From the NCBI GenBank assembly GCA_900316285.1, contig ONCG01000005.1, positions 124,001 to 188,000 on the forward strand: a DNA stretch of 64,000 nt, in the 5' to 3' direction. The stretch is from an uncultured Prevotellaceae bacterium (GTDB taxonomy: Bacteria; Bacteroidota; Bacteroidia; Bacteroidales; Bacteroidaceae). The notes beneath the pieces were generated by a model that saw nothing but the letters and a program-made list of their open reading frames with translations, was not told where the DNA came from and did not search any database. Positions within the stretch are counted from its first letter, which is position 1. The number at the start of each line of letters is the position of its first letter. Below are positions 1 to 7,388 of the stretch, piece after piece. The position numbers and the translations under genes are program-made.

Positions 1-164
1 ATGTGAGTGGGGTGCTCTTTGTTGATGATTTCCTGGAGCGTGTTCACAAACCCCATCACGGCTGATGTGTTCAGGCCTTTCGAGTTGATGCGTGGGTTCT
101 TGATGAATGCGTAGTAGGCGCGATAGATGAGCGCATAGGCATCGAAGAGAAATAGTTTGTCCAT
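1..164 (-). CDS. polA: DNA polymerase I, N-terminal fragment (runs off window)
   Basis: The minus-strand frame starts at the ATG complementary to 162-164 and runs off the left edge, giving 54 residues beginning MDKLFLFDAYALIYRAYYAF. This is the start of the 5'-3' exonuclease (FEN-like) domain of DNA polymerase I; the D-A-Y-A-L-I-Y-R-A-Y-Y-A-F block carries the first metal-binding aspartate. Pol I replaces Okazaki primers and fills repair gaps. The gene is divergent from the polyprenyl synthase at 321, with a shared AT-rich intergenic region of about 155 bp. Only the first few percent of the protein is visible, so nothing can be said of its polymerase domain. Identification is by recognition of the family start. 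Confidence 0.85.
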   Translation of the reverse strand, partial: MDKLFLFDAYALIYRAYYAFIKNPRINSKGLNTSAVMGFVNTLQEIINKEHPTH

Positions 165-267
165 ATTGTTCGTTGATTTTTTTGTTCAGGTGAAAGCAGC
201 CTTTGAGATAGCCGCATGGGGGCAAAGATAGCAAAAAATGCGTTTTGCCGTGTAAAATTACAAATTT

Positions 268-301
268 TTTGGCACATTTACCGATATTTTCAGTAATTTT
301 G
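268..301 (+). promoter_or_regulatory. Bacteroidota-type promoter of the polyprenyl synthase gene
   Basis: TTTG at 268-271 and TAATTTTG at 294-301 match the Bacteroidota -33/-7 consensus (TTTG and TAnnTTTG) with a 22-bp spacer, slightly long. Initiation would fall near 308, giving a short leader before the ATG at 321. No Shine-Dalgarno-like purine run is seen, as is usual in this phylum. Confidence 0.6.
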
Positions 302-320
302 TAACAAAATTCAGAATTCT

Positions 321-1298
321 ATGGATTATCTCTTGCTCATTAAACAACCCATTTCGACAGAAATAGCCGATTTCATCGAACTTTTCAATCAGTCGCTCTC
401 ACATAGCGACGGCATGCTTGGACAGGCGCTCGAGCACATTCGTAAGCGGGCAGGAAAGCGCATGCGACCCATGCTGATCTTGCTCATGGCGAAGAACTTC
501 GGAACCATTTCTGCTGCAACACAGCATGCGGCAGTAGGTCTGGAGCTGCTCCACACGGCCTCGCTTGTTCACGACGACGTGGTTGACGAGAGTGCTGAGC
601 GACGCGGACAGGCATCGGTGAACGCCACATATAATAACAAGGTGGCTGTGCTGGTGGGCGACTACATTCTTTCGACGGCGTTGCTCAACGTGGCGAAGAC
701 AGGCAACCAGCGTATCGTGGAGTACCTGGCAGAACTGGGTCGGACGCTCTCGAACGGTGAGATTCTGCAGCTGACGAACATTCAGAATCAGGAAATCTCG
801 GAAGACGTTTATTATCAAGTGATTAAGCAGAAAACAGCTGCGCTTTTCGAGGCCTGTGCCGCCATCGGTGCCTTGTCGGCAGGAGCGAGCGAAGAGATGG
901 TGGCCGAGGCGAAACACTTCGGTCAGAACCTGGGCATCATCTTCCAGATTCGCGACGACATCTTCGACTATTACGACTCACCAGAGATAGGCAAGCCCAC
1001 GGGCAACGATATGGCCGAGGGTAAGCTGACGCTGCCAGTAATCTATGCGTTGAACAACTCGTCGTTCGACTCAATGCAGACCCTTGCACGAAAGGTGAAA
1101 GCAGGCGACGTAAATCCCGATGAAATCGCGGTATTAGTAGAGTTCGCGAAGCAGCAGGGGGGCATCGAATATGCAGAAAAACGCATGTGGGAATTCCATC
1201 AGGAAGCAGCCGAATTCATCGAAAAGAGGGTAGGGGACCCTGCCATCAAAGCAGCCCTAAACGCTTATCTTGACTACGTCATCAAGCGTACGATGTAG
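321..1298 (+). CDS. Polyprenyl (trans-isoprenyl) diphosphate synthase
   Basis: This is a 325-aa class I isoprenoid synthase that condenses isopentenyl diphosphate with an allylic diphosphate to make a linear polyprenyl chain, most likely the menaquinone side chain (IspB/HepT type). The first aspartate-rich motif is HDDVVDE (D85, D86, D89) and the second is QIRDDIFDYYD (D212, D213). GKRMRP near residue 45 is the diphosphate-binding G-K-x-x-R-P element. The length matches the family. The gene has its own promoter and is followed by a hairpin at 1355-1386, so it is probably monocistronic. Product chain length cannot be read with certainty. Confidence 0.9.
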   Translation: MDYLLLIKQPISTEIADFIELFNQSLSHSDGMLGQALEHIRKRAGKRMRPMLILLMAKNFGTISAATQHAAVGLELLHTASLVHDDVVDESAERRGQASVNATYNNKVAVLVGDYILSTALLNVAKTGNQRIVEYLAELGRTLSNGEILQLTNIQNQEISEDVYYQVIKQKTAALFEACAAIGALSAGASEEMVAEAKHFGQNLGIIFQIRDDIFDYYDSPEIGKPTGNDMAEGKLTLPVIYALNNSSFDSMQTLARKVKAGDVNPDEIAVLVEFAKQQGGIEYAEKRMWEFHQEAAEFIEKRVGDPAIKAALNAYLDYVIKRTM

Positions 1299-1354
1299 CG
1301 TTTTCTTTCCCCCAAAATATATGCTTTTCAGTCGCAAAATGCCGACTTTACACC

Positions 1355-1392
1355 AATAGCTATACTCTCATCAGGGTATAGCTATTCTTTTG
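1355..1392 (+). terminator. Terminator hairpin after the polyprenyl synthase
   Basis: AATAGCTATAC (1355-1365) and GTATAGCTATT (1376-1386) form a perfect 11-bp stem with a 10-nt loop, followed by CTTTTG. It lies 57 nt past the stop codon and its right arm overlaps the first unit of the 22-nt repeat array. Confidence 0.6.
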
Positions 1393-1570
1393 TCTCGCAA
1401 GAGCATAACTTTCAGAGCGTCAGAGCATTACTCTCAGAGTGTCAGAGCATTACTCTCAGACTGCAAAAGCATTGCTCTTGGCCTCCCAAAGCATTGCTTT
1501 CAGAGTCCGAAAGCATAGCTTTTAGGGTACCAAAAGCATTGCTTTTAGGGGGTTAAAAGCATGCCTTTCC
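1372..1570. repeat. 22-nt periodic palindrome array, locus 1
   Basis: About nine consecutive units follow each other at 22 nt, with one unit of 23 nt (1526-1548). Each unit centres on an imperfect palindrome such as AAAGCATTGCTTT, AGAGCATTACTCT or AAAGCATAGCTTTT, separated by 8-9 variable bases. Clear unit starts are 1394, 1416, 1438, 1460, 1482, 1504, 1526 and 1549. It lies between two convergent genes. A period of 22 is not a multiple of 3, and no frame is conserved, so it is non-coding. Arrays with the same period occur at 30615-30878 and 58365-58628. Confidence 0.9.
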
Positions 1571-1607
1571 AAAAGCAGGTGTATGTTAGCTCCTGGAAAG
1601 GCATGCT
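1558..1607. terminator. Bidirectional hairpin between array and deoC
   Basis: AGCATGCCTTTCC (1558-1570) pairs perfectly with GGAAAGGCATGCT (1595-1607), a 13-bp stem with a 24-nt loop, 22 bp beyond the deoC stop. The left arm is the last unit of the 22-nt array, so the array appears to have been co-opted into, or grown from, this terminator. Confidence 0.5.
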
Positions 1608-1629
1608 GAATAGGGGTGGAGTAGGGCGT

Positions 1630-2538
1630 TTAGAAGAACTTCACTTCCTCGCCTACAATCTCACTGAGCAGCAGATTAGCCAGACGTGAGGTGCCCATGC
1701 GGAACCACTTGTTAGTCAACCACTTATCGCCAAGGACCTCTTTCACAATGGTGTAGTAGGTGAGGGCGTCGGTGACTGTGTTGATGCCGCCGGCTGGCTT
1801 GAAACCAATCTGGATGCCAGTCTCGTCATAGTACTCCTTAATGGCCTGACACATCACGTAAGCTGCCTCGGGTGTAGCCGAGATTTTCTCCTTACCCGTG
1901 GAGGTCTTGATGTAGTCGGCGCCAGCATACATCGAGAGGATGGAAGCCTTCTTGATGTCGCTGCCGTTGCGCAGGTCGCCAGTCTCGAGGATAACCTTCA
2001 TGGCTACGTCTTCGCCACAAACCTGCTTCAACTCGTTGATGTCGTCGCAGACGCTTTCGAAGTCGCCGGCGAGGAACTTGCCAACGGGCATGACGATATC
2101 AATTTCGGTGGCTCCATCGCGTACAGCGAGGGCAGTTTCGGCCACTTTCACTTCGATCAATGCCTGCGAAGAGGGGAACGAACCGCTGACGCAAGCCACT
2201 TCTACGCCATCAACTTCCAGCGTTTCGCTCACGATTTTAGCGAAGCAAGGATAGACGCAGATGGTAGCAACGTGGGGTAGGTCGGGGTATTCAGCGTCGA
2301 ACTGGTTTACACGCTCGGTGAAAGCCATCACACTCTCGTCGGAGTCGGTGGTTTTCAGGGTGGTGAGCTCAATGCTTCCAAAGAGGAATTTCTTGATGTC
2401 GAGGGTGTCGTTTTGCGGCACTTTCTCGGCAATAATCTTCATGACGGCGGCCTTCACTTGCGCGTCGTCAACGTCGAGGTTGTACTTCTTCAGCGCCTCG
2501 TCGATCTTACTGGTGTACTGGAATGTTTCGTTTGCCAT
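1630..2538 (-). CDS. deoC: Deoxyribose-phosphate aldolase
   Basis: DeoC (302 aa) cleaves 2-deoxyribose 5-phosphate to acetaldehyde and glyceraldehyde 3-phosphate in deoxynucleoside catabolism. The Schiff-base lysine lies in YIKTSTGKEK. Other family signatures are VCVYPCFA-like (ICVYPCFAKI), EIDIVMPVG, KVILETGDL and GFKPAGGI, all in the expected order of a class I TIM-barrel aldolase. The roughly 70-residue N-terminal extension relative to the short enterobacterial form is usual in Bacteroidota. ATG at 2538. The gene stands alone on the minus strand. Confidence 0.95.
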   Translation of the reverse strand: MANETFQYTSKIDEALKKYNLDVDDAQVKAAVMKIIAEKVPQNDTLDIKKFLFGSIELTTLKTTDSDESVMAFTERVNQFDAEYPDLPHVATICVYPCFAKIVSETLEVDGVEVACVSGSFPSSQALIEVKVAETALAVRDGATEIDIVMPVGKFLAGDFESVCDDINELKQVCGEDVAMKVILETGDLRNGSDIKKASILSMYAGADYIKTSTGKEKISATPEAAYVMCQAIKEYYDETGIQIGFKPAGGINTVTDALTYYTIVKEVLGDKWLTNKWFRMGTSRLANLLLSEIVGEEVKFF

Positions 2539-2608
2539 AATTGTTGTTGTTATTTGTTGATAATAATTGAATTCTTTTATTTTGTTGAAGCTTATTTTTT
2601 CTACGAAT

Positions 2609-2683
2609 ATTCATGCATCTTGTAGTGCAATGAGCACGGTCCTTATATAGTAATTATGCCTCTTGTAGTTCAATGAGCTTGGT
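2609..2683. repeat. Near-duplicate 32-bp direct repeat upstream of deoC
   Basis: Positions 2609-2640 and 2652-2683 are two 32-bp copies, alike at about 26 positions, sharing CTTGTAGT and CAATGAGC and starting 43 bp apart. They lie 70-145 bp upstream of the deoC start. They might be regulatory or a decayed duplication; no known operator is recognised. Confidence 0.5.
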
Positions 2684-2718
2684 TTTATCGAGGTTTTGGG
2701 GCTATTTCGCTCCCAGTT

Positions 2719-3214
2719 GTCCCCTCCTCCTGGGAGGAGGGGTTAGGGGTGGTGGAGAAAAACACGGTCATAACCGCTTTAAATACTCCTCTTTATACTC
2801 TAATATTCTCTTCTTAATAAACTCAAAGTCATTGAAAACCACCTCGTTAGGAAATCTCATGATTGTGATTCCGTTATCGATGAGAAATGCTTCCTTTTCA
2901 TCATCTTTCACATGCACGAGCATGTCTTCATGAATGCCTCCATCAAGTTCTATTCCAAGCTTTAGCATGGGGCAGAAGAAATCCATCACGTACGGTCCGA
3001 TGCTATGTTGCCTGCGGAACTTTAGTCCTCCCACCTGTGAGCCCTTCAAAAGCCTCCATAGCACACATTCTGCCTGGGTGGAGTGTGTTCTCAATACCCT
3101 TCTGATGGGTTTAAGTTGTTTGCTGTTGGCAGGCGATTTGTACATTATTTTTATGATAGGTCGAACATTGTTTTTCTCTACCACCCCTAACCCCTCCTCC
3201 CAGGAGGAGGGGAC
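2719..3214. mobile_element. Candidate DUF559 mobile unit with inverted palindromic ends
   Basis: Two near-identical copies of about 45 bp face each other: 2719-2764 on the plus strand and 3170-3214 on the minus strand. From the outer end each reads GTCCCC, a palindrome with 10-bp arms CCCCTCCTCC/GGAGGAGGGG, then TTAGGGGTGG and GAGAAAAAC. Only one internal position differs (GTGG versus GTAG). Enclosed is a single DUF559 endonuclease-like gene whose stop codon lies 3 nt from the left end. The 496-bp layout looks like a compact transposable unit. I see no target-site duplication. Gene-less relatives lie at 30978-31067 and 31104-31261. Mobility is an inference. Confidence 0.6.
2768..3145 (-). CDS. 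DUF559 family endonuclease-like protein
   Basis: This 125-aa protein has a PD-(D/E)xK/Vsr-like fold by family membership. The DUF559 hallmarks are visible: LRTHSTQAECVLWRLL, LKFRRQHSIGPYVMDFFCP and LGIELDGGIHED, with the D of MDFF and the E-x-D of IELD as likely metal ligands, then IMRFPNEVVFND. The frame also opens upstream to 3217, but those 24 residues (VPSSWEEGLG...) are a translation of the palindromic end, so I chose the ATG at 3145. DUF559 genes are often found alone or in repeat-rich contexts, and their function is not established. Here the gene lies exactly between inverted repeats, which suggests it acts on them. Confidence 0.8.
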   Translation of the reverse strand: MYKSPANSKQLKPIRRVLRTHSTQAECVLWRLLKGSQVGGLKFRRQHSIGPYVMDFFCPMLKLGIELDGGIHEDMLVHVKDDEKEAFLIDNGITIMRFPNEVVFNDFEFIKKRILEYKEEYLKRL

Positions 3215-3223
3215 CACATGGGT

Positions 3224-3550
3224 TCACGCTTTCAGTTTGGGATTTTCGATGTGGCGGAGGGCGTCGCGGCGGGTCTTTTTCTCGATTGAAAGGCGGAATT
3301 CTTCGGTGAGATCGACGCCCGTTTGGTTGGCCAGACAAAGCAGAACCCAGAGAACATCGGCCATTTCCTCACCGAGGTTTGGTTCTTCGCCCGCCTTGAA
3401 GCTTTGGTCGCCATATTTTCGGGCTATCACGCGAGCCAGTTCACCCACCTCTTCAGTCAAGCAGGCCATGTTGGTTAGCTCTGAGAAATAGCGAACGCCA
3501 TACTCCTTAATCCATTGATCTACAGCGAGTTGTGCTTCCTTAATTGTCAT
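3224..3550 (-). CDS. MazG-like nucleotide pyrophosphohydrolase
   Basis: This 108-aa all-alpha NTP pyrophosphohydrolase has the metal-binding pairs TEEVGELARV and LGEEMADVLW, the E-E-x-x-E...E-x-x-D pattern of MazG/iMazG enzymes. Such proteins hydrolyse non-canonical or excess (d)NTPs to monophosphates as house-cleaning enzymes. The length fits the short single-domain forms. The start overlaps the end of the upstream membrane-protein gene by 11 nt, suggesting co-transcription. The stop is only 10 bp from the end of the DUF559 unit, so that unit seems to have landed just past this gene. Confidence 0.85.
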   Translation of the reverse strand: MTIKEAQLAVDQWIKEYGVRYFSELTNMACLTEEVGELARVIARKYGDQSFKAGEEPNLGEEMADVLWVLLCLANQTGVDLTEEFRLSIEKKTRRDALRHIENPKLKA

Positions 3551-3887
3551 ATTGTTGTACTTCTATTTCGCTTGGTTTTTGTTTTGAACACATTGCTATA
3601 TTCCATGTTCCACAATAGAACAAATATCCCCATATGATGATAAATAGTATAGCAATTGTTTTTAATATTGTATCCTTTCTAATATTCAGAATTAAGTGAG
3701 GCAACATCAAAAGGAAACCAGCCCAATAGGCGATATCTTGGATGTATATTCCACAAAATGTATAAGAGTGTATCTCTGTTATGATAAGTTCAAACAGTAA
3801 GATCCATTTTGTTAGGGGTATTATCACTGCACTTGCAATCATGAATATCCCGATGATGAATAGTATTTTGCTTACTCGTTGTTTCAT
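3540..3887 (-). CDS. Small membrane protein, unknown function
   Basis: This is a 115-aa protein with three to four hydrophobic segments (about residues 8-32, 48-70 and 78-98) and a polar C-terminus. I recognise no family. It begins with MKQRVSKILFIIGIF and follows a second small membrane protein gene by 6 bp, then overlaps the MazG-like gene by 11 nt, so the three probably form one transcript. It is more AT-rich than its neighbours, which may indicate acquisition. Confidence 0.6.
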   Translation of the reverse strand: MKQRVSKILFIIGIFMIASAVIIPLTKWILLFELIITEIHSYTFCGIYIQDIAYWAGFLLMLPHLILNIRKDTILKTIAILFIIIWGYLFYCGTWNIAMCSKQKPSEIEVQQYDN

Positions 3888-3893
3888 CGCTAA

Positions 3894-4145
3894 TTATTTT
3901 CTCAGGAATAGTGTGATGAGGAAGATGATGATGGCTCCCAACATAATATAGATGTTCACCATGTTCTCTCGTTGGTATTGCTTCCAATGCAGTGCCTTAT
4001 ATACTATCGTCAGAAACCAAAGGAACAAACCCACAACGACAACCATTGCGCCGAAAGGCATATTCACCAAATGGCCAATTACAAATCCCAGGAAGAGTAG
4101 GATGATGCCTGCCAATTCGATTTCTTTTAAGTATTTCTTGATCAT
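3894..4145 (-). CDS. Small membrane protein, unknown function
   Basis: This is an 83-aa protein starting MIKKYLKEIELAGIILLF, with three predicted membrane helices (about 10-28, 33-52 and 62-80) and a basic C-terminus (FLRK). The frame remains open upstream to 4241, but the extra 32 residues are basic and non-hydrophobic, so I prefer the ATG at 4145. It pairs with the adjacent small membrane protein gene 6 bp downstream. No family recognised. Confidence 0.55.
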   Translation of the reverse strand: MIKKYLKEIELAGIILLFLGFVIGHLVNMPFGAMVVVVGLFLWFLTIVYKALHWKQYQRENMVNIYIMLGAIIIFLITLFLRK

Positions 4146-4263
4146 GATTTGGATATCTTTTATTGAGTATATTCTGATTTCAGCTAAATATAGACTGAGA
4201 AAGAGGCGAAAATGCCTGCGTACAGAGGCGAGGAAGAGCATAACCGCACTGAGTTCGACGGGC

Positions 4264-4716
4264 TTATTCCTTGTTTTTGGTATCTATGCAGATGGTAACC
4301 GGCCCGTCATTGACGAGTTTTACTTGCATCTCAGCGCCGAATTCGCCTGTTCCCACTAGCTTGCCTATGGCTTCGCTCAGAGCGGCACAGAACGAATTGT
4401 AGAGCGGAATAGAGTGCTCGTGGCTACCGGCGCGGAACCACGACGGGCGGTTTCCTTTCTTATATGATGCGTAGAGCGTGAACTGGCTGACGACCAACGC
4501 CTCGCCCTCGACGTCGAGTAGGGAGCGGTTCATCACGCCTTCCTCGTCGTCGAAGATGCGAAGGTTGCTGATTTTCTTCACCAGCCATGCCAAATCCTCT
4601 TGAGTATCAGCATCTTCCACACCCAAAAGGATGAGCAAACCGAGCCCAATGGCCGACTTCTCATGTCCTTCTATGGTGACGCTGGCGCTAGTAACGCGTT
4701 GTATGACTGCTCTCAT
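4264..4716 (-). CDS. dtd: D-aminoacyl-tRNA deacylase
   Basis: This 150-aa protein removes D-amino acids mischarged on tRNA (and glycine from tRNA-Ala) as a chirality checkpoint. The family motifs are present: [13 protein letters not shown] at the N-terminus, SQFTLYA in the middle (S-Q-x-x-L) and [10 protein letters not shown] near the end, which carries the N-x-G-P-V-T cross-subunit motif with the Gly-cisPro pair. Full length for the family. ATG at 4716. uvrC lies upstream on the same strand with a 65-bp gap. Confidence 0.95.
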   Translation of the reverse strand: MRAVIQRVTSASVTIEGHEKSAIGLGLLILLGVEDADTQEDLAWLVKKISNLRIFDDEEGVMNRSLLDVEGEALVVSQFTLYASYKKGNRPSWFRAGSHEHSIPLYNSFCAALSEAIGKLVGTGEFGAEMQVKLVNDGPVTICIDTKNKE

Positions 4717-4781
4717 AATTCTCTGCGTTCTTTACATTGGTTGTTGCAAAGATAAAGTAAAAAAACGTAACTGCCAAATAA

Positions 4782-6620
4782 TCAAGCATTTTTTGGATGG
4801 AAATAGTCGTAGATAATCTGTGCTTTCTTATTGCCTACAAGCTCCGTAAGCTCTTGATTATCAGCGAGTTTAATCTTTTTCACGCTCTTGAAATGCTTCA
4901 TTAGCAGGTCGCGCGTCTTGGGTCCGATGCCCTGTATGTCGTCAAGCTCGCTGTGCAGGGCATGCTTCGAACGCTTGTCGCGATGGAAGGTGATGGCATA
5001 GCGGTGCACCTCGTCTTGCAGGCGCGTGAGCACATGGAAGAGTTCGCTATTGGTATCGATGCCAATGGTCACCGGCGGGTTGCCAAAGAGCAGTTCGTTG
5101 GTGCGATGGCGGTTGTCTTTGGCGAGTCCGGCAATAGGAATCTGCAGGCCAAGTTCACCCTCAACGACCTCACGAACCACCGACATCTGACCCTGTCCGC
5201 CATCGGTTACAATCAGGTCGGGTAGGGGAGTGCCCTCTTCGATCATGCGGCTGTAGCGGCGGCGCACCACCTCCTGCATGGAAGCATAGTCGTCGGGGCC
5301 AACAACGGTCTTGATATTGTACTTCCGATAGTCCTTTTTTGAGGGCTTCATGCCCTTGAAAACCACGCATCCGGCAACGGCATCGGTGCCCGAAATATTA
5401 CTGTTGTCGAAGCATTCTATCTGGTAGGGGAGCTTCGGCAGATGCAGCTTCTCCTGCAGTTCCTTCATGAGGCGTGTCTGCTTCTGCTCCGGATTCAGCT
5501 TCTCTGCTTGTTTCAGGCGGTCGAACTTGTACTGTTTTCCATTCATTTCCGACAAATCCAGCAGGTGCTTTTTATCGCCTCGCTGGGGTGTGAACCACTC
5601 TGCATCGGGCAGTTTCCACGACATTTCGAAGGGCACAATCACCTCTTTTGCGGTAGAATGGAAGCGCTCGCGAATCTCCGGAATAGCCGTCAGCAGGAGC
5701 TCCTCATCGCTTTCATCGAGCTTGCGCTTGTATTCATAAGTGAAACTCTGATTGATGGTGCCGTTTTTCACATGGATGTAGTTGATGAAGGCGTTTTTGT
5801 TGCTGTCGTCATCGGTGATGGTGAAGACATCTACGTCTTGAATGGTCTGGCTCACAACCTCGCTTTTTGAACAGAAATTCTCAAGCAAAAGGTACTGCTG
5901 TTTCAGCTCTTCGGCTTCCTCAAAACGCAGTTCTGACGCCATTTTCTGCATCTCCTCGAAGAGCATTTTCTGCACTTCGCGGGTGTTACCTTTTAAGATT
6001 TCGCGTGCCTGAGCAATGGCTTGCTGATATTCCTCGTAAGACTGCTTGCCGATGCATGGTGCCTTACAGTTATGGATATGGTATTCCAGGCACGGCTTGT
6101 ACTTACCCAGTTCGATACCCTCCTTCGTGATCGGGAAGCGACAGGTGCGCGGTTTGTAGACTTTATGGATGATGTCAAGGATGCCATACATCGCTGAAAT
6201 CTGCGAATAAGGACCGAAATAGGTGCCGAATTTCTTGTTGATGGTGCGGGTTTTGAAGATACGTGGCAGGAACTCCTTCGTTACACAGATGCTGGGATAG
6301 GTCTTTCCGTCCTTCAAGAGGACGTTGTAGCGTGGGTTATATTTCTTGATGAGGCTGTTTTCAAGCAGCAAGGCATCCTCTTCGGTGTTCACAACTGTAT
6401 AGCTAATGTCCCACACCTTGCTCACAAGAACCTTGGTTTTAAAGCGGTCAACCTCTTTGTGGAAGTATGACGAGACGCGGTTCTTCAGGCTCTTTGCCTT
6501 GCCTACGTAGATGATGGTCTTCTCTTGGTCATAGAACTGGTAGCTGCCAGGCTTGTCTGGCAACCGCTGCACTATGCTCTTCAGATGTGCTAACCGCTTC
6601 TCGTTTTCTTCCTTTGTCAT
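4782..6620 (-). CDS. uvrC: Excinuclease ABC subunit C
   Basis: UvrC (612 aa) makes both incisions around UvrAB-recognised DNA lesions. In order: an N-terminal GIY-YIG nuclease (PGSYQFYDQ...TIIYVGKAKSLKNRVSSYF), a cysteine-containing region (residues 150-200, RTCRFPI, KPCLEYHIHNCKAPCIG), a UvrB-binding helix pair near 205-245, an RNase H-like nuclease (IECFDNSNISG, LIVTDGGQGQ) and a C-terminal (HhH)2 (LDDIQGIGPKTRDLL). The protein appears complete. The spacer to apt contains an inverted repeat with a parS site. Confidence 0.97.
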   Translation of the reverse strand: MTKEENEKRLAHLKSIVQRLPDKPGSYQFYDQEKTIIYVGKAKSLKNRVSSYFHKEVDRFKTKVLVSKVWDISYTVVNTEEDALLLENSLIKKYNPRYNVLLKDGKTYPSICVTKEFLPRIFKTRTINKKFGTYFGPYSQISAMYGILDIIHKVYKPRTCRFPITKEGIELGKYKPCLEYHIHNCKAPCIGKQSYEEYQQAIAQAREILKGNTREVQKMLFEEMQKMASELRFEEAEELKQQYLLLENFCSKSEVVSQTIQDVDVFTITDDDSNKNAFINYIHVKNGTINQSFTYEYKRKLDESDEELLLTAIPEIRERFHSTAKEVIVPFEMSWKLPDAEWFTPQRGDKKHLLDLSEMNGKQYKFDRLKQAEKLNPEQKQTRLMKELQEKLHLPKLPYQIECFDNSNISGTDAVAGCVVFKGMKPSKKDYRKYNIKTVVGPDDYASMQEVVRRRYSRMIEEGTPLPDLIVTDGGQGQMSVVREVVEGELGLQIPIAGLAKDNRHRTNELLFGNPPVTIGIDTNSELFHVLTRLQDEVHRYAITFHRDKRSKHALHSELDDIQGIGPKTRDLLMKHFKSVKKIKLADNQELTELVGNKKAQIIYDYFHPKNA

Positions 6621-6649
6621 CGCCTAACTAGTTATTTAGCAGTGGTTTT

Positions 6650-6708
6650 GATGAAAGTTGTTTCACGTGAAACAGCGTATGTGCTACTCAGGTGAAACAA
6701 CTTTCATC
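6650..6708. repeat. 17-bp inverted repeat containing a parS site
   Basis: GATGAAAGTTGTTTCAC (6650-6666) and GTGAAACAACTTTCATC (6692-6708) are a perfect 17-bp inverted repeat with a 25-nt loop between apt and uvrC. The left arm shares its last bases with the parS core and the right arm carries a parS half-site. It may also act as the apt terminator. Confidence 0.8.
6659..6674. promoter_or_regulatory. parS centromere site 1
   Basis: TGTTTCACGTGAAACA is a perfect match to the bacterial ParB-binding parS consensus. ParB-CTP clamps load here and help SMC and ParA organise and segregate the origin region. A second identical site lies 657 bp away on the other side of apt. Confidence 0.93.
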
Positions 6709-6728
6709 TGTGTCTTGTCTCTTTGTGT

Positions 6729-7259
6729 TTAGATTTGCAGCAGAGATGTCACTTCTACGTCGTCGTCGAAGGCGTCGCGACCATTCAGGCCCTCGTTGAC
6801 AAGCTCAATCAGGAAGTTCACGTAGATCTTCTTTGGGTTGAACTTTTTCACGAGATCGCAGGCTGCTTTCATGGTTCCACCCGTGGCAAGCAGGTCGTCG
6901 TGCAGGAGGACGATGTCGTTTTCGTTAATGGCATCCTTGTGAATCTCGATGGTGTCGATGCCATACTCTTTTGCATAACTCTGTTGAACGGTTTCACAAG
7001 GAAGCTTTCCGGGTTTGCGACAGAGCACGATGCCGGCTCCCAGTTCAATGGCGAGAGCCGATGACATCACGAATCCGCGCGACTCGATACCAACAATCTT
7101 GGTGATTCCTTTGTCTTTGTAGAGGTCGTAGAGTTCCTTCTCAATCTCCTTTACGCACTCTGCACTCTTGAACATAGTTGTCACGTCGCGGAAGTTCACG
7201 CCCTTGATGGGCCAGTCGGGGATGCAACGTAGGTTGTCTAACAGGATCTTGTTGTTCAT
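6729..7259 (-). CDS. apt: Adenine phosphoribosyltransferase
   Basis: Apt (176 aa) converts adenine and PRPP to AMP in purine salvage. The PRPP-binding loop is VLLHDDLLATGGTMKAA; VGIESRGFVMSSALA and CRKPGKLPCETV are the other Apt signatures. Complete, with ATG at 7259. It is transcribed with its neighbours away from mnmG and is bracketed by two parS sites. Confidence 0.96.
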   Translation of the reverse strand: MNNKILLDNLRCIPDWPIKGVNFRDVTTMFKSAECVKEIEKELYDLYKDKGITKIVGIESRGFVMSSALAIELGAGIVLCRKPGKLPCETVQQSYAKEYGIDTIEIHKDAINENDIVLLHDDLLATGGTMKAACDLVKKFNPKKIYVNFLIELVNEGLNGRDAFDDDVEVTSLLQI

Positions 7260-7315
7260 TTTGTTTTAATTTTTAAAGGTTTTATCGATTGTGTTTCAAT
7301 GAATTATAGTTGTCT

Positions 7316-7331
7316 TGTTTCACGTGAAACA
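7316..7331. promoter_or_regulatory. parS centromere site 2
   Basis: A second perfect TGTTTCACGTGAAACA, in the apt-mnmG intergenic region. Paired parS sites beside mnmG (gidA) are typical of origin-proximal chromosome. Confidence 0.93.
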
Positions 7332-7388
7332 TCGTGCCGTTTAGGACTCGTGGATGAGTGTTCGTTGCTCGTTCTTTATAAGTCTGTC

